Shown here: piece by piece, positions 53,525 to 64,000 of the stretch
How positions within the stretch are numbered: the stretch's first letter is position 1
Layout: every line of letters starts with the position of its first letter
From: Diphasiastrum complanatum
Lineage: Eukaryota > Streptophyta > Lycopodiopsida > Lycopodiales > Lycopodiaceae
Assembly (NCBI GenBank): GCA_029204225.1
Contig: CM055092.1
Span: 59,706,077 to 59,770,076 of the forward strand
Length of the DNA stretch: 64,000 bases
Reading direction: 5' to 3'
Position numbers and translations under genes: made by a program
The notes under the pieces: generated by a model
Seen by the model: only the letters and a program-made list of their open reading frames with translations
What the model was told of the DNA's origin: nothing
Databases searched by the model: none

Positions 53525-54690
53525 ATGAAAAATCCACAACACTATGCCCGCCATTATGAGGGTGGCAAGTGTAGTCTCCATAAGTCAGCCAACAGGACAA
53601 GCCATTAAAAGTGGGAAGCTCATGAGCCTCACCCAAGAGAAGGAAATGCTCACCATATGCAGAGACCAGGCTGCTATCATTAGCCGAGAACTTGTCAATC
53701 CCCATATCCGTGCTATCCATGGCGTGTTTCCTCAAAGGATCATTAGTAATCTCATGAAACTCTGTCTGTCTAGAGGTCCTTGCATTGAAGTCTCCAGCCA
53801 GAAGTATGTAACCACGCTCAAAATAAAGAAGAATATTCGAAGAGAAGATCAACATATGGGGAACTAGTACTATAGTTATGATCAAAATCTCAGGTGTTGA
53901 ATCAATGGAGCATAAAAGACAGCAATAGACTAAAGCCCTACAAGCAATAGACAAGACAATAGGTTCTCCCACGAAGAGCCCAAGCAATACCAATCAATAA
54001 TCTGAAAAATGAGTATACAAATGCCCCTATAAATACCCTACCAATGAATCCTAAAATAGGAATTCAAAAGTAAAGGGAGGGAAATGTGGAGGGAAAATAG
54101 TGCGCCCTCCTACGGGCGCCCACTCCACATATAACCATATAATAAGGGCCCAAGGCCAGTCAATGTCATAAAAAAGGACCCAATGCGGGTCATAAGCATA
54201 TAAAAAAGGCTCTGGGGCCTGTACATGACTAATATAAAATGCGTAACCAGAAATATTTATAACCAACAGTAAATGTAAAGAGGCCTGCGGAATATATGCA
54301 GAGTAGCCCAGTAGGCCTGTATCCTGTAGTCCGTAACTACTATCAGCAAAAGCAAAAGACTCTAGAGGAAAGCAACAAACTGTCAAGTACAAATCCATGT
54401 CAAGCCCAATACCCTGTCCAATAAATCTAAGCCATATATAACATACATGCTCATCCTGTCGAACTAGATCAATGATAGGCTGTAATGAATCCTTGTATAA
54501 GCATGCTACACCGTCAAAACCTCTGCCTTCAGAGAATCTAGTCTCTGAACGAAAAACAGAAACCCATCTAAAACATTGAAACTCCGATGACTCTTATGAG
54601 TCTTTGTGAAAAGAAGGATATCTCCCTTTTCGATGACGTCTGCTAAATGACCTGCTGCTGATGAAAAATGAATACCATTACAATTCCATA
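53525..54690 (-). pseudogene. LINE copy i endonuclease domain, split by solo LTR
   Basis: AP-type endonuclease that nicks target DNA in L1 retrotransposition. LWNCNGIHFSSAAGHLADV, GDILLFTKTHKSHRS at 54688-54580, more blocks to 54350, then the solo LTR, then GYILLAGDFNARTSRQTEFH and a SYGEHFLLLGEAH block at 53830-53620, and TCHPHNGGHSVVDF near the end (the S-x-x-D motif). Contains stops. Confidence 0.75.
53869..54343. mobile_element. Solo LTR of an A-related family, TSD ACTAT
   Basis: LTR 53874-54338 (465 bp) flanked by ACTAT at 53869-53873 and 54339-54343. Ends AGTTATG...CCGTAACT as in family A. Internal similarity to the A2 orientation: AATAGTGCGCCCTCC, GCCCACTCCAC, ATATAACCATATAATAAGGGCCCAAGGCC. 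Too diverged to be the same family as A1-A3. Solo LTRs arise by recombination between the two LTRs of an element. Confidence 0.88.
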
Positions 54691-54775
54691 ACCTGATACA
54701 TAGGTGGGATGTACGTAGGCGATGTGGGTGTGGATGGGGTCTCGGACTGCTCCTACGCCCAAGAGCCCCAACTTC

Positions 54776-55440
54776 CTAGGTGCTGGAGGAAGATGGACCT
54801 TGGTCTAAGTATCGCACTTGACCATCTCGATAAACTGCAAAACATCCGGATGCTTTAGCCTCTTGGAAAAAATTTTGCGTTCCTGAACTTGGATATAGGT
54901 AAGATCCTTGTCCCAGAAAATCTGTGTACCTTAGCTTAGGTTTGAGTCTCAATATTTTGGTTCTATCCTCTTTTGATTTGAAACGAATGATGAGAGTAAA
55001 GTTATCATTTTTGGTCTGCCATGCTTTATCTAATCCATCCGAGTTGAAACTCAGCGTAGTATCTAAAAATGCTTTCGCCTCTTTCGTCGCATCTTGGGTG
55101 TCGAGAACACATCAAACACGGACATTGCGGGACTTGACGTCACAGTTTTTCCTCGGAGATGGTAGCAGAAATGACAGTAGATATGTGATCAAGATTACCT
55201 TATTCTTTTGGAACAGCGAAGCCCAAGACTTTGTGGTCTCCTTGGGTTCACTGAGATGCCGTTCCAACTCATCAGTTTTGCTTGTGACCAGGGATGGAAT
55301 TTCCTCTAGGGACTGTATTTTCTGCTTGAGAATTGCAGTACGTAATCTTAAGTTGCTGGATTTCAAATCGCAAAGCATCTACCTCTGTTTTCAGATATCC
55401 CCAAAGGCTCTTCTTGGTGTATAGATATCATCAATCAGCT
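54776..55440 (-). pseudogene. LINE copy i ORF1, 3' two thirds
   Basis: Coiled coil (MLCDLKSSNLRLRTAILKQK, EELERHLSE region), then KSWASLFQKNK, and a decayed RRM-like part with SRNVRV. The final frame reads FAVYRDGQVRYLDQGPSSSST and ends at TAG 54778-54776. The conserved terminal block Y-R-D-G-x-V-x-Y-x-D is shared with copies b and g. Several frame shifts. The N-terminal Pro-rich region is missing. Confidence 0.7.
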
Positions 55441-55445
55441 TCAGT

Positions 55446-57739
55446 GAACCACTTGGTTAGCTTATCAATGCCATTACAAAACTAAAGGTAAGAGAACAAT
55501 GTAGATGGATCATTATTATCGGTCATATCATCACCGATGCGCAGCCAACATCCTCCTAAGGTAGTAAGATGATAAGGGCCTCATCAATACATGATTGTTG
55601 CAGTTCACTCTTCTGGAGTTAAGTATATGGCAACATTTTGTGGGCATCCCAGAACCAGACCATGTCTTGCATTTTTCAGGATTCAATAGAGATATGCCAT
55701 AACAACTGAATTAGACTTTTAAGTGTGTTTTCATTAGGCTTAATTGCAACAGTTTTGACATGAGGATTATTGTCACCTTGACTTATGAGAGCAGGTTCAG
55801 TATTAATCGAATCCTGCCAGTCTAGATAACATGATTCTGATTCCCTCAATAACCGTATTTTAATGTAAGTTATGAATTCCTTCATTTTGTTTAGTCTCCA
55901 GCATAAAAATAGGAGTCCTATTGAGATTAGTAGATCCCCACGATCTATGGCCAGTAGACTTCATGGAGAGCTATTTGAGATCGAAGTCCGAATATGGAAT
56001 TCGTCAAAGTGTTTTTGCTTATCATGTAATAACATAGCTAAACCGATAAATGCACCAACAAAAGATAGGTTGAGCTGAGGCTCATAACGCAACCTTGGCT
56101 AACTTGTTCAACACTCTTCTTCTTTACGACCACCTGCTAACAGATCAAAAAATGGACTTGTGTTCCAGTCAATTTCTCTCCCAAGATGTGTACCTGTCTT
56201 ATAGGATTAAAAATCCTCATTGGTATCCAAATTCTAAATAGGAAATCAAATGTATGACATGGAATAAATGAATTGTTCTCTCCCTATTCACAAGAATAAG
56301 ATCCAAAATGCACTCTCCCTAACAAGATTATCACATCAAAGTAGAGATTTAACACATGGCAAAAAAGGCCAACATTATTGGAATTTGGTGCACAATTCTA
56401 TGTGGAGATGATCATAGAACCGATCTAGAAAGCCAACTCTATAAGAGAAAAAATAGATTCCAGCGTGATGAATCCTCAAAAATGTAACTTGAAATTGGTG
56501 AGAAACTTCTCATTCTTCAAGAAAATAAATTCCCAACATGATTCTAAGGTGTAGACAACCATAATTCATGCTAGAAACACCAATTTCAGATCTGTCCCTC
56601 TTTTAGAAATCACCCAAAAAGTTACACAAAATCCAATAGGAATCCCATTCATCACTTAAATTTGCACCCATTAATGTTTGCATTTGCAAACAAGTATGGA
56701 CAAAAAATACACATGAATCAAACATGAACAACTTATGAAGGAAGAAGAATTGGAAAGAGCATCAAGCACACCCCACTAATTTCCAGACCTAGATCGAGCG
56801 GATCTAGCCCCCAAGCTATGGATCACCAATCAATGCTCAATAGGAGAGATGTCACTCTGGCAGCATACTGCTACCATTGCCACAACCAGGCATACACTAG
56901 TGAGAGCCCAATGGGTATACTTATACCCTCCAAGGGCCATGCAAAACTAGTAGTGCACTATGAAACCTCACTGGACACCTTTGCAGCCTATCTGGGCCAC
57001 ATAGTCACCCAATGACTCACTGATAAACCCATACAAATCCACCATCATGAGTTTAGGCCTACAACTAGAAGCAGAAACATTCACAATGAATTAAATGATT
57101 AACGTTCTATGAACAATCACAAATTATGCATACAAGTGGAAGAAAAGTAGGATATCCATGGAGACAATCTCTATACAAAGAATGTACGTACACAAGCATT
57201 GTCATTCTCTCTAGTCTCTCCAGCCTCTTCAGGCTCTTCCTCTCCTCCAGCAGAAAGAGGGCACCTATTTATGCTAGTAGAAATAGAGAAATCTAAAGGC
57301 CAATGGTTCCCAATGTGGAATATCCGAAAGCCAACAGCCAACAGCCATATGTTACATAGGAGTTACAAAGCAAATGAAAAGCCTTGGCATTGAACAGCCA
57401 AGTGCCAATTGGAGAAGGTCACATGCCCCATGGACCCCCCATTATGAGTTGGGCCCCTCCAAACTTGAGTACATGGACCAAAAGTTAAAAAATGTTCCTT
57501 GATTCCTCAAAACCATATACATTGCCCCAACTTCATTAAATATGGCATTATCCCCATGAGGTCACGCAATCCAAGCCTGGAAAAAGCTATGTACTCGCCA
57601 TAATATCTCTAGAGAAGATTCTACCCAGGGAGAGAATAAATGCTGATAGATGACCCCTAACAGCCGTTCAGGGTGTACCTTCTAGTACCTCGACTTTGCA
57701 GTCAGAGCATCAACCGAGGAATCTCCTTTAAGGACAAAT
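55446..57739. other. Unassigned sequence
   Basis: AT-rich, no coding frame matched to a family on either strand. 57,190-57,690 contains a pyrimidine-rich, LTR-like stretch and, at 57,700, a CAGTCAGAGCATC word that could be a decayed PBS for A3; no repeat partner was found. Confidence 0.4.
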
Positions 57740-58145
57740 AGGCCCATTTCCAGCTTGTTTGCATGCTCTCCAACGCCCAATTTCCTCATCTCTTTCGTCT
57801 GTTCCTCCTTCCATTTTGTTTTGTTTGCAGGCTGTCCGGCCGCTTCATACTTGTCACTTTCGTCCGTTTTTGTCTCCGTTTGCAGCCATTTTTCACACCT
57901 TGTTTGCAGGCTGTCCATCGCCCATCCTCAACCAAATTTCACAAAATTCCGACTCCGTTTGATATTCCAATTTGTCACTTGCCTCCTGGCTGTCCAGCGC
58001 ATTTTTACAGCCTTCATTTTCACTTTTTTCATTTGCTGATTGTTGTCCTTTCTTAGTTGTGATACTAGTGGTTTTAATAGACTAATTTGGGGTGACGACA
58101 AGAGTCCGCTCTCTCAAGTTTTCGTCTATTCCTTCCACTATCATT

Positions 58146-59410
58146 ATGGCACATTCACCTACCCCGAGTGAGACTACTCAGGAAACCTTATCCGATCAGT
58201 TTCGTCGCATGGATGAGACCCCTTCTGGCCTCATTCTTCGCTTCCATACCGTTATGACTGGCTTTGCTACTATCCAGTCATAGATTGATTCTTTACAGCC
58301 TCATGGTCCTGGTAAAGCTCCTGTTTTCCCTTCATTTGGGACTCCCCCTCCATTTGGATTTCCATCTTCCTCTGCTAGTCAGCCTGGTGGTGGACCGTTC
58401 ATTCCACCTAACCCACCTCCTGGTTTCTTTTCACATCCCCCACTTCCTAAGCCACACTTTGCTCGAGACTTTCGTGATAGGGTACAGCTTGCTACCTATT
58501 CCGGTTCCTCTGACGGGAACCTATTAGAGAACTGGTTTGCTAAGCTTGACACATATTTTCAGATCTACCCTAAGACTGATCCTCAAAAGATCCAGTTGGT
58601 TGCTTTACACTCATATGGACACGCTGCCACGTGGTGGTGGGTCTATTGAGCTGATCCTGATCGGGAAGGGCTCCATATCTGGCCTACCTTTCGCGTGACC
58701 TCCGTCATGCTATGATTGATCCTCATTGGCTCAACCACCAACGTGATACATTCCGCAGTCTCTCTCAGACCAGTGATCTTGCTTCCTATAAAGATCAGTT
58801 TATGGAGCTTTCTTATCTTTTCACAGATCTACAGCCCACTGAGCTTATTTCTCGTTATATTGTTGGGCTTCGAGGTGCCTTACGTTATGATGTTTCTTCC
58901 TTCCGTCCTCCCACACTTGTTAAGGCGATGTCTCTTGCCAGTACTTTACAGAAGTACTCTGACACCCTTCCTTCCCGCTTCTCCCGACCCCGTCCTTCTG
59001 CTTCATCTTTTCCTGCTACGTCCACCCCTACACCTGCCCCTTCAGTTCCAGCTCTCTCCATTGTCCCTTTGTCTCCTCGTCCTCCGACTCCTCGACCTAC
59101 TTTTGTCCGACGTTACACGTCTGCAGAGTTCGCTGACCTTCAGCAGAGGCGTCTTTGCTTTCGTTGTAAGAGTCCTGACCATTTTGCCCGTGATTGCCGT
59201 TAGCCTCTCCCTACTACTACTACTGTTTTTTACCATGAGGGCACTACTCCAGATGATTCCGATATCTACATTCATATTTCTGATGAGCCTGACCTATCCT
59301 CTGAGCCTTCCACTGATTTACTTCCTGCTACTTGCCATGCTCAGCTTGCCTATGCTACTTGGACAGGGCGTCCCGGTCCTCGCTCCATTCGATTACGTGT
59401 ACGTATTATA
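58146..59410 (+). pseudogene. A3 gag
   Basis: ATG 58146 (MAHSPTPSETTQ). TAG at about 58281 (CAG/CAA in the other copies), TGA near 58645, 1-bp loss near 58690, then an open capsid stretch (LASYKDQFMELSYLFTDL, YIVGLRGALRYDV) and zinc knuckle [14 protein letters not shown] ending in TAG at 59201-59203, where A1 has CAG. Not translatable as one protein. Confidence 0.82.
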
Positions 59411-61190
59411 GATCGTGAGTATATTGCTTTAGTTGATACTGGCAGCACTCATTCTTTTATTAGCAGTTATATCACTAGTCGGATCCGTGCTTCACCTGTT
59501 CCTGCTTCACAGCTTCTCACAGTTGAGGTTGCCAGTTCCCATTCTTTTCCTAGTTCTCAGATGTTTCAGCGTTTACCATACCGCATTGGAGATTTTTCTG
59601 GACAGGCAGATCTTTACATTATCCCTATGGAGCGTTATGATCTTATCCTTGGTGCTGATTGGTTTGCATCTCTTGGAGCCGTTACACTGGACTTGACACA
59701 ACAGACATTGACATTTGTACATGATGCAGTTACACACTCACTTGTTGGCATTGATTCTCAGGGAGACTTCCAGTTGATTACTGGGAAGCAGTTTATTCGC
59801 AACCTGCCGAAGGCTCATTGTGCAACCTTATTATGTGTTCAGCGGGCGGTACCGTTCCTCCAGTTTCTACTCCAGCAGCTGTTCCTCAGGTGATCTCTGA
59901 CTTATTACATCAGTATGCTTTTGTCTTTTCAGAACCTACGACGCTACCACCATTACGTGACGTGAACCATCATATTGACTTGCGTCTTGGTTCTGCTCCT
60001 CCTTCCCGTCCCCCTTATCGTATGTCTCGATCAGCGTGATGAGCTTGAGCTCCATATTACTGCCTTGTTAGATCAAGGTCTCATTTTTCCTAGTCATAGT
60101 CCTTTTGGTGCCCCTGTTCTCCTTGTTAGTAAGAAAGATGGTACCAAACACCTTTGTATTGATTACCGTGCTTTAAATAAGTTGACTATTCGTACTCATC
60201 AGTACCCTATTCCACACATGGATGACCTCTTTGACCAGCTCGGTACCTCTAAAATCTTTTCCAAGATAGACCTTCGTTCTGGATATTACCAAATCAGGAT
60301 GCACCCTTTTAACGAACATAAGACTGCTTTTCGTACTCATCTTGGTTTATATGAATTTCGTGTGCTTCCTTTTAGTGTTACTAATGGCCCTCCTATGTTC
60401 CAGAATGTGATGAATAATGTCATGCATCCGCTTCTTGGTCATTGTGTCTTGGTTTATTTTGATGATATTCCTATTTTTAGTCATTCTCTTGCTGAGCATG
60501 TTCCCCATCTTTCCTCTATATTTCAGTTACTTGTACATCACCAGTTATTTGCTAAGTTGTCTCAATGTTCTTTTGTTTTTCTGAGATCGATCGTCTTCGC
60601 TCTTATGAGCAACGTTATTTTGTGCATGAGAAAGAGCTTCTTGCTATTATCTATGCTCTTAAGAAGTGGCGTCATTATCTGTATCGAGTTCCATTTGACA
60701 TTATTATTGATCACCAGTCTTTACGTTATCCGTTTTCTCAACGTGACCTTAGTGGTCGTCAATTTCGTTGGTTGCAGTTTTTACAGTCTTTTAATTTTTC
60801 CATATTGTATCGTCCTGGTCGTGCTAACACTGCTGCTGATGCATTATCTCGTCTTCCAGCTTTGTTGAATACACTCGTTTCTACTATTCCTCCATGGTTT
60901 GATGATCTACCTGCAACATACCTTACATGTTCTGATTTTCGTGATGTTTATAGTTCTGCCCCACCTGTTTCGTCCCGTCCTCATCAGGTTTACTCCATTG
61001 TTGACAACCGTCTTTATCATTATGATTCTCTTTGTATTCCTAGTTCCTTGGGTATCTGTTCCCAATTGTTGTCGGATGCTCATTCCTCTCCTGTTGGGGG
61101 TCACTTTGGTTTTCAGAAGTCTTATGCTCGTCTCAAAGACCACTTCTATTGGCCCTCTCTTCGATCTGAGCTTGTTGTACTTATTCGTAC
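59411..61190 (+). pseudogene. A3 protease, RT, RNase H and integrase N-terminus (deleted)
   Basis: Protease [14 protein letters not shown] and the [15 protein letters not shown] linker (frameshift at about 59850). [57 protein letters not shown] at about 60445. Then a 377-bp deletion joins the RT end to RNase H (YEQRYFVHEKELLAI, DHQSLRYP). Integrase zinc region HSSPVGGHFGFQKSYARLKD, HFYWPSLRSELVVL, then the insertion at 61191. The segment 60003-60180 is the best guide to the RT block lost or shifted in A1 and A2. Confidence 0.85.
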
Positions 61191-61972
61191 ACAATCTAGC
61201 ATGCTAATCAACAGAATATAATAGCAATGAATCAAAGAATGAATAAAAATACAAGATTTTAATGTATAAGCTTAGCCTCGACACGAGTTAGAGAGAGAGA
61301 GCTAGAGAGATAACAGCAATATTTGTTTAGATCCAAAATGGCATGAGATAGCTACAAAAGTTTGGTTCTTCATCATTGATTGTGTGGAGAGCTACACATA
61401 TTTATGGAGATTGAGGTAGCTCGAGGTAGAACCATATCTATCCACTCCAAAATGACATCTAGAGTCTATGTGACATTTGTCACTTGTCATGCATAAAATT
61501 CTACCAACTTTTTACAAGTGTACTAGTTCTAACTAGAAATGTCCAGATCATCATGCATGTGTCCATTAAACTTTGTGCATGCCTTGCATGTCACTATGGA
61601 TCACTTACAATTAATGCATGTGAGTTGCCACGAGTTTCTACAAGGATAATCATGCTAATTCTATGTCTACAAACTATATGCAAGTTGCATTTATCAAACT
61701 AGATAATACATAACCATGTAGCTCGAGTTCTATGTAGGCCAAACTTGGCATTTTTCATTAATGAGCTACATACTTGCATGGTACAACATTTGTAGCAAGC
61801 CGAGAAATCAATATGGATTGTTTTTCAATTTTAACATCTGTAGCCAGCGTTATCACGCTCAGCAAGCTGAAGTTATTACTTCAAGCCATTGTACTCACTG
61901 TTGATATTTATCATAATGTAATTTTTTTCTCACTACTGTGTCGTTCATTTGTGCAATCTGTATGAATTCTCG
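61191..61972. mobile_element. Unclassified insertion inside A3 integrase
   Basis: About 780 bp with no similarity to A1/A2 at a point where those are continuous (…TTATTCGTAC | …CGTAATAAG). CAATCT borders it on both sides (61192-61197 and about 61954-61959). No long open frame, no TG...CA ends and no obvious inverted ends. Low-GC sequence with many CATGC/TGCATG words. It could be a small non-autonomous element or solo LTR of an unrecognised family. Confidence 0.6.
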
Positions 61973-63072
61973 TAATAAGTACTCCCGTGCTAAATCTACT
62001 GGTTTGCTCCAGAGTTGACCTATTCCTCATCGCCAATGCACTGATATATCTATGGACTTTATCCTTGGCCTTCCCCATACCCAACGTGCTCACGATTCAT
62101 GTATGGTGGTAGTTGACAGGTTCCCGAAACAGGCACATTTTATACCAGTTCGCCGTACTATCACAACAGAGCAATGTGCACGTTTGTTCCTATCAGAGAT
62201 TTTCCGCCTGCATGGATTTCCTCGTACTATCCTTTCTGATCGAGATAGTAAGTTTACATCTATATTCTGGACAGAGCTTATGTGTATATTGGATGTATAG
62301 CTTTTTATGGGTTTTGCTTATCATTCTACTTTTGATGGGCAGTCTGAGGTCTTTAACAGGATCCTTGAGGATTATTTACGCCATATTGTTACTCCTTCAG
62401 GGAAGGATTGGGATCAGCATTTATGTTTAGCAGAGTATAGCTATAATAGCTCTGTTAGTACCAGCACAGGTGTCTCACCATTTTTATTATCTCATGGCTA
62501 TGCACCTCTTTTACCTGGCATTCCTCTCCCTCCTGAGGATACACCTGTCACACTTGCATCTTTTCTATCAGGTGCTCGAGAGCTTATTACCCGGGCCAAT
62601 TCTCATTTACAGCATGTTCAGCAGCGTTATCAGACCTCAGTTGATCGTCACCGCCGCCATGTTGAGTTTCAGCTTGGAGATATGGTTTATCTACGCCTAC
62701 GGTTTGCACGTCATCATTTTGTCCAGGGCCATGCTTCTACTGAGAAGCTTGCACCACGTTATTATGGGCCTTATCGCATTTTTAAGGTTCTTAGTCCAGT
62801 TACATATCGCTTACAGCTTCCTGCTTCCACACGCGCCTATGATGTATGCTATATTACAGGTTCGTCTATACCATAGTCGACGCCGCCGCCAGATTCAGTT
62901 TTTGGTACAGTGGGATGGTCGTCCTATTGAGGAGGCCACATGGGAGCCTATCGATGTCTTTTATCATACACCATCACTTGCGGATCAGGCTCGTGCTCTT
63001 GCTGCACTTGTTGATTCCTCTACATCAGATGTTGTTCTAGCTGTTGATGCACCAGGGCTTGCTGCTACTTGA
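61973..63072 (+). pseudogene. A3 integrase core and chromodomain
   Basis: MDFILGLPHTQRAHDSCMVVVDRF (first Asp), TILSDRDSKFTSIFW (second Asp), a TAG at about 62297 (family: CAG), then EVFNRILEDYLRHIV (Glu), FQLGDMVYLRLRF and YYGPYRIFKVL. About 110 bp is missing before ILQVRLYHSRRRRQIQFLVQ, the chromodomain, which ends at the TGA 63070-63072. Frame changes at the deletion. Confidence 0.85.
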
Positions 63073-63119
63073 TCCAGTTTCTTTTCGGCAGTTGAGTCTT
63101 TTTCTTTTGTGCCAGGGAG

Positions 63120-63560
63120 AGTTATGGACTCGGCTCATTACATTCGCCGCGTCCATTTACATTTACTTTACTTTATGCATAACTAGGCCTTGGGCCCTTT
63201 TTTATTCATTAGTGACACTTAGACTATATCGTTGGCCTTTGGCCTTATTATTCATTATTAGGCCATTCGGACATATTACTAGAGTAAGGGCCTTCTTGGA
63301 GGGCACACTATTTTCTCTCCCAGTTGGGCCCCAGCCACCAGAAGCTTCCTTTTAGGGCTTCCTCTTGGCTATAAGTAGGGAAACTGTGTCATTTGTTATT
63401 CAGTTGATGATATTGATCTCTCTCTTTAGCCTCCTTAATCTCTCTCTTTCCTGCTTTCTAGGGTTAAGTCTTGCTTATGTGCTGCTTTCATAGCTTAAGT
63501 CTTGCTTATGTGATACTTTCATAGCTTAGCTCTAGATCAGCTGTGGCTCTATTCGTAACT
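63120..63560 (+). repeat. A3 3' LTR
   Basis: 441 bp, AGTTATGGACTC...ATTCGTAACT, preceded by GCCAGGGAG (PPT). Carries the 33-bp AAGTCTTGCTTATGTG... unit twice, like A2. It is followed directly by a GA tract, so a TSD cannot be read. Confidence 0.93.
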
Positions 63561-63706
63561 GAGAGAGAGAGAGAGGGAACATGTGTCGTATTTCTTTAGT
63601 ATGGTTTCACCCACATTTTAGTATGGTTCAATACGATTTAGTATGGTTCAATATGATCCAGTATGTCCTTGTGACTTCAATTCAGTTTGTTGTGATCTCA
63701 AATGGA
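63561..63706. repeat. GA tract and TATGGTTCAATACGAT tandem repeats
   Basis: GA run 63561-63577, then about four imperfect units of TTTAGTATGGTTCAATACGA (about 63596-63668). No coding content. Confidence 0.7.
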
Positions 63707-64000
63707 TAGAGAGAGAGAGAGAGAGAAAGACAGCTTTATTAATGTCTTTTCCATGCCAAAAGGCATATAAGACTAGTAAATGTACATGTCAAGTATGTGG
63801 TAACCATGGGAGCGTATGAAACGTCTCCAAAACAGTAACAGAAATAGCAAATCTAAAGCTAAAGCTATGAACTAAAATAGATGTGATGCTATAAGAAACA
63901 TGTGGGAGCATGTATACTGCTAGAAGTCATGAGTGAGGTATGACGCTATCATCTAGTCATGTCCTGCTGATGCTGATGCTATAGAAGGATGTAATACGGC
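63707..64000 (-). mobile_element. LINE copy j, 3' end, running off the window
   Basis: Tail of GA then GAAAGACA (63707-63732), ATTAATAAAG signature, hairpin ATGCC-AAAA-GGCAT (63753-63766), then 3' UTR matching copies c1 and c2 (CATGGGAGCGTATG... CATCTAGT). Minus strand like all other LINE copies here. ORF2 would lie beyond 64000. Confidence 0.85.

Larger units (their letters stand above)
53519..55445 (-). mobile_element. LINE copy i (ORF1 3' part and endonuclease), holding a solo LTR
   Basis: Minus strand: ORF1 coiled coil (about 55440-55300), WASLF, RRM-like part and C-terminus to TAG 54778-54776, intergenic hairpin, then ORF2 endonuclease from LWNCNGI (54688) to GYILLAGDFNARTSRQ (about 53810) and HSVVDF (about 53525). 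A 465-bp solo LTR with ACTAT duplication interrupts the endonuclease. The RT side ends at 53518 in B2 gag. The copy probably predates both the solo LTR and the B2 junction. Confidence 0.8.
57740..63560 (+). mobile_element. Chromovirus A3 (Ty3/gypsy), 5' LTR not recognisable, heavily decayed
   Basis: Plus-strand copy of family A with leader (rearranged, 57740-58145), gag, protease, RT, RNase H, integrase, chromodomain and 3' LTR 63120-63560. No AGTTA-type 5' LTR is found upstream. Internal deletions: about 377 bp at the RT/RNase H boundary (junction at about 60588) and about 110 bp before the chromodomain (about 62848). A foreign 0.78-kb insertion lies at 61191-61972. Numerous stops. Oldest or most damaged of the three copies. 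Confidence 0.9.

Noticed and set aside
54924-55424. 166-codon plus-strand frame
   Set aside because: Antisense to LINE i ORF1, whose conserved coiled coil and WASLF motif are on the minus strand. The plus frames at 29268-29726 and 30240-30650 opposite LINE g ORF1 are rejected for the same reason.

Overview
This window is nuclear DNA from a seed plant with a large, repeat-rich genome. I see no bacterial or organellar gene organisation. The evidence is chromodomain-bearing Ty3/gypsy retrotransposons (chromoviruses) primed by initiator tRNA-Met, plant-type L1 LINEs, a Ty1/copia fragment, and a spliced plant enolase gene with multi-kilobase introns. Nearly everything that looks coding belongs to retroelements, and every element copy is damaged.

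Layout. 1-2,412 is non-coding apart from a GT microsatellite. 2,413-17,400 is a pile of LINE copies (a, b, c1, c2, d, e), all on the minus strand and often inserted into or abutting one another. It is interrupted by chromovirus A1 (plus strand, 9,555-15,744, TSD TTCAC). 18,055-23,695 is chromovirus B1 (minus), followed by a fragment of a third gypsy family C (23,696-24,960), a LINE fragment (f), and the most complete LINE (g, 25,406-about 30,480, minus). 30,481-42,590 is AT-rich and mostly unique. It carries three exons of a cytosolic enolase 3 (ENO3-like) gene on the minus strand (41,318-41,164; 36,812-36,638; 33,172-33,101), with a copia integrase fragment and a possible MITE in its introns. 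42,590-55,445 is a nest: LINE fragments h and i lie on either side of chromovirus B2 (minus), whose LTR contains chromovirus A2 (minus, TSD CACAC), and LINE i also holds an A-related solo LTR (TSD ACTAT). 57,740-63,560 is chromovirus A3 (plus), lacking a recognisable 5' LTR and split by a 0.78-kb insertion. The window ends in the 3' part of another LINE (j).

Points I think merit attention. (1) The A family has LTRs with AGTTA...TAACT ends instead of TG...CA, fixed by three independent 5-bp TSDs. (2) The LINE family ends in a short hairpin whose stem changes by compensatory substitution between copies, followed by a pyrimidine TTTC/TC tail rather than poly(A), so the long GA tracts here are mostly LINE tails. 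(3) Two LINE copies are internal-deletion derivatives that keep ORF1 sequence and the 3' end but lack endonuclease and reverse transcriptase, resembling mammalian HAL1. (4) Between LINE ORF1 and ORF2 there is an amber stop with a GC-rich hairpin 5-6 nt downstream and no nearby in-frame AUG for ORF2; in one copy the frame is open through the stop into ORF2, an arrangement that suggests stop-codon readthrough. Everything was read by eye; no alignment, folding or database search was run.
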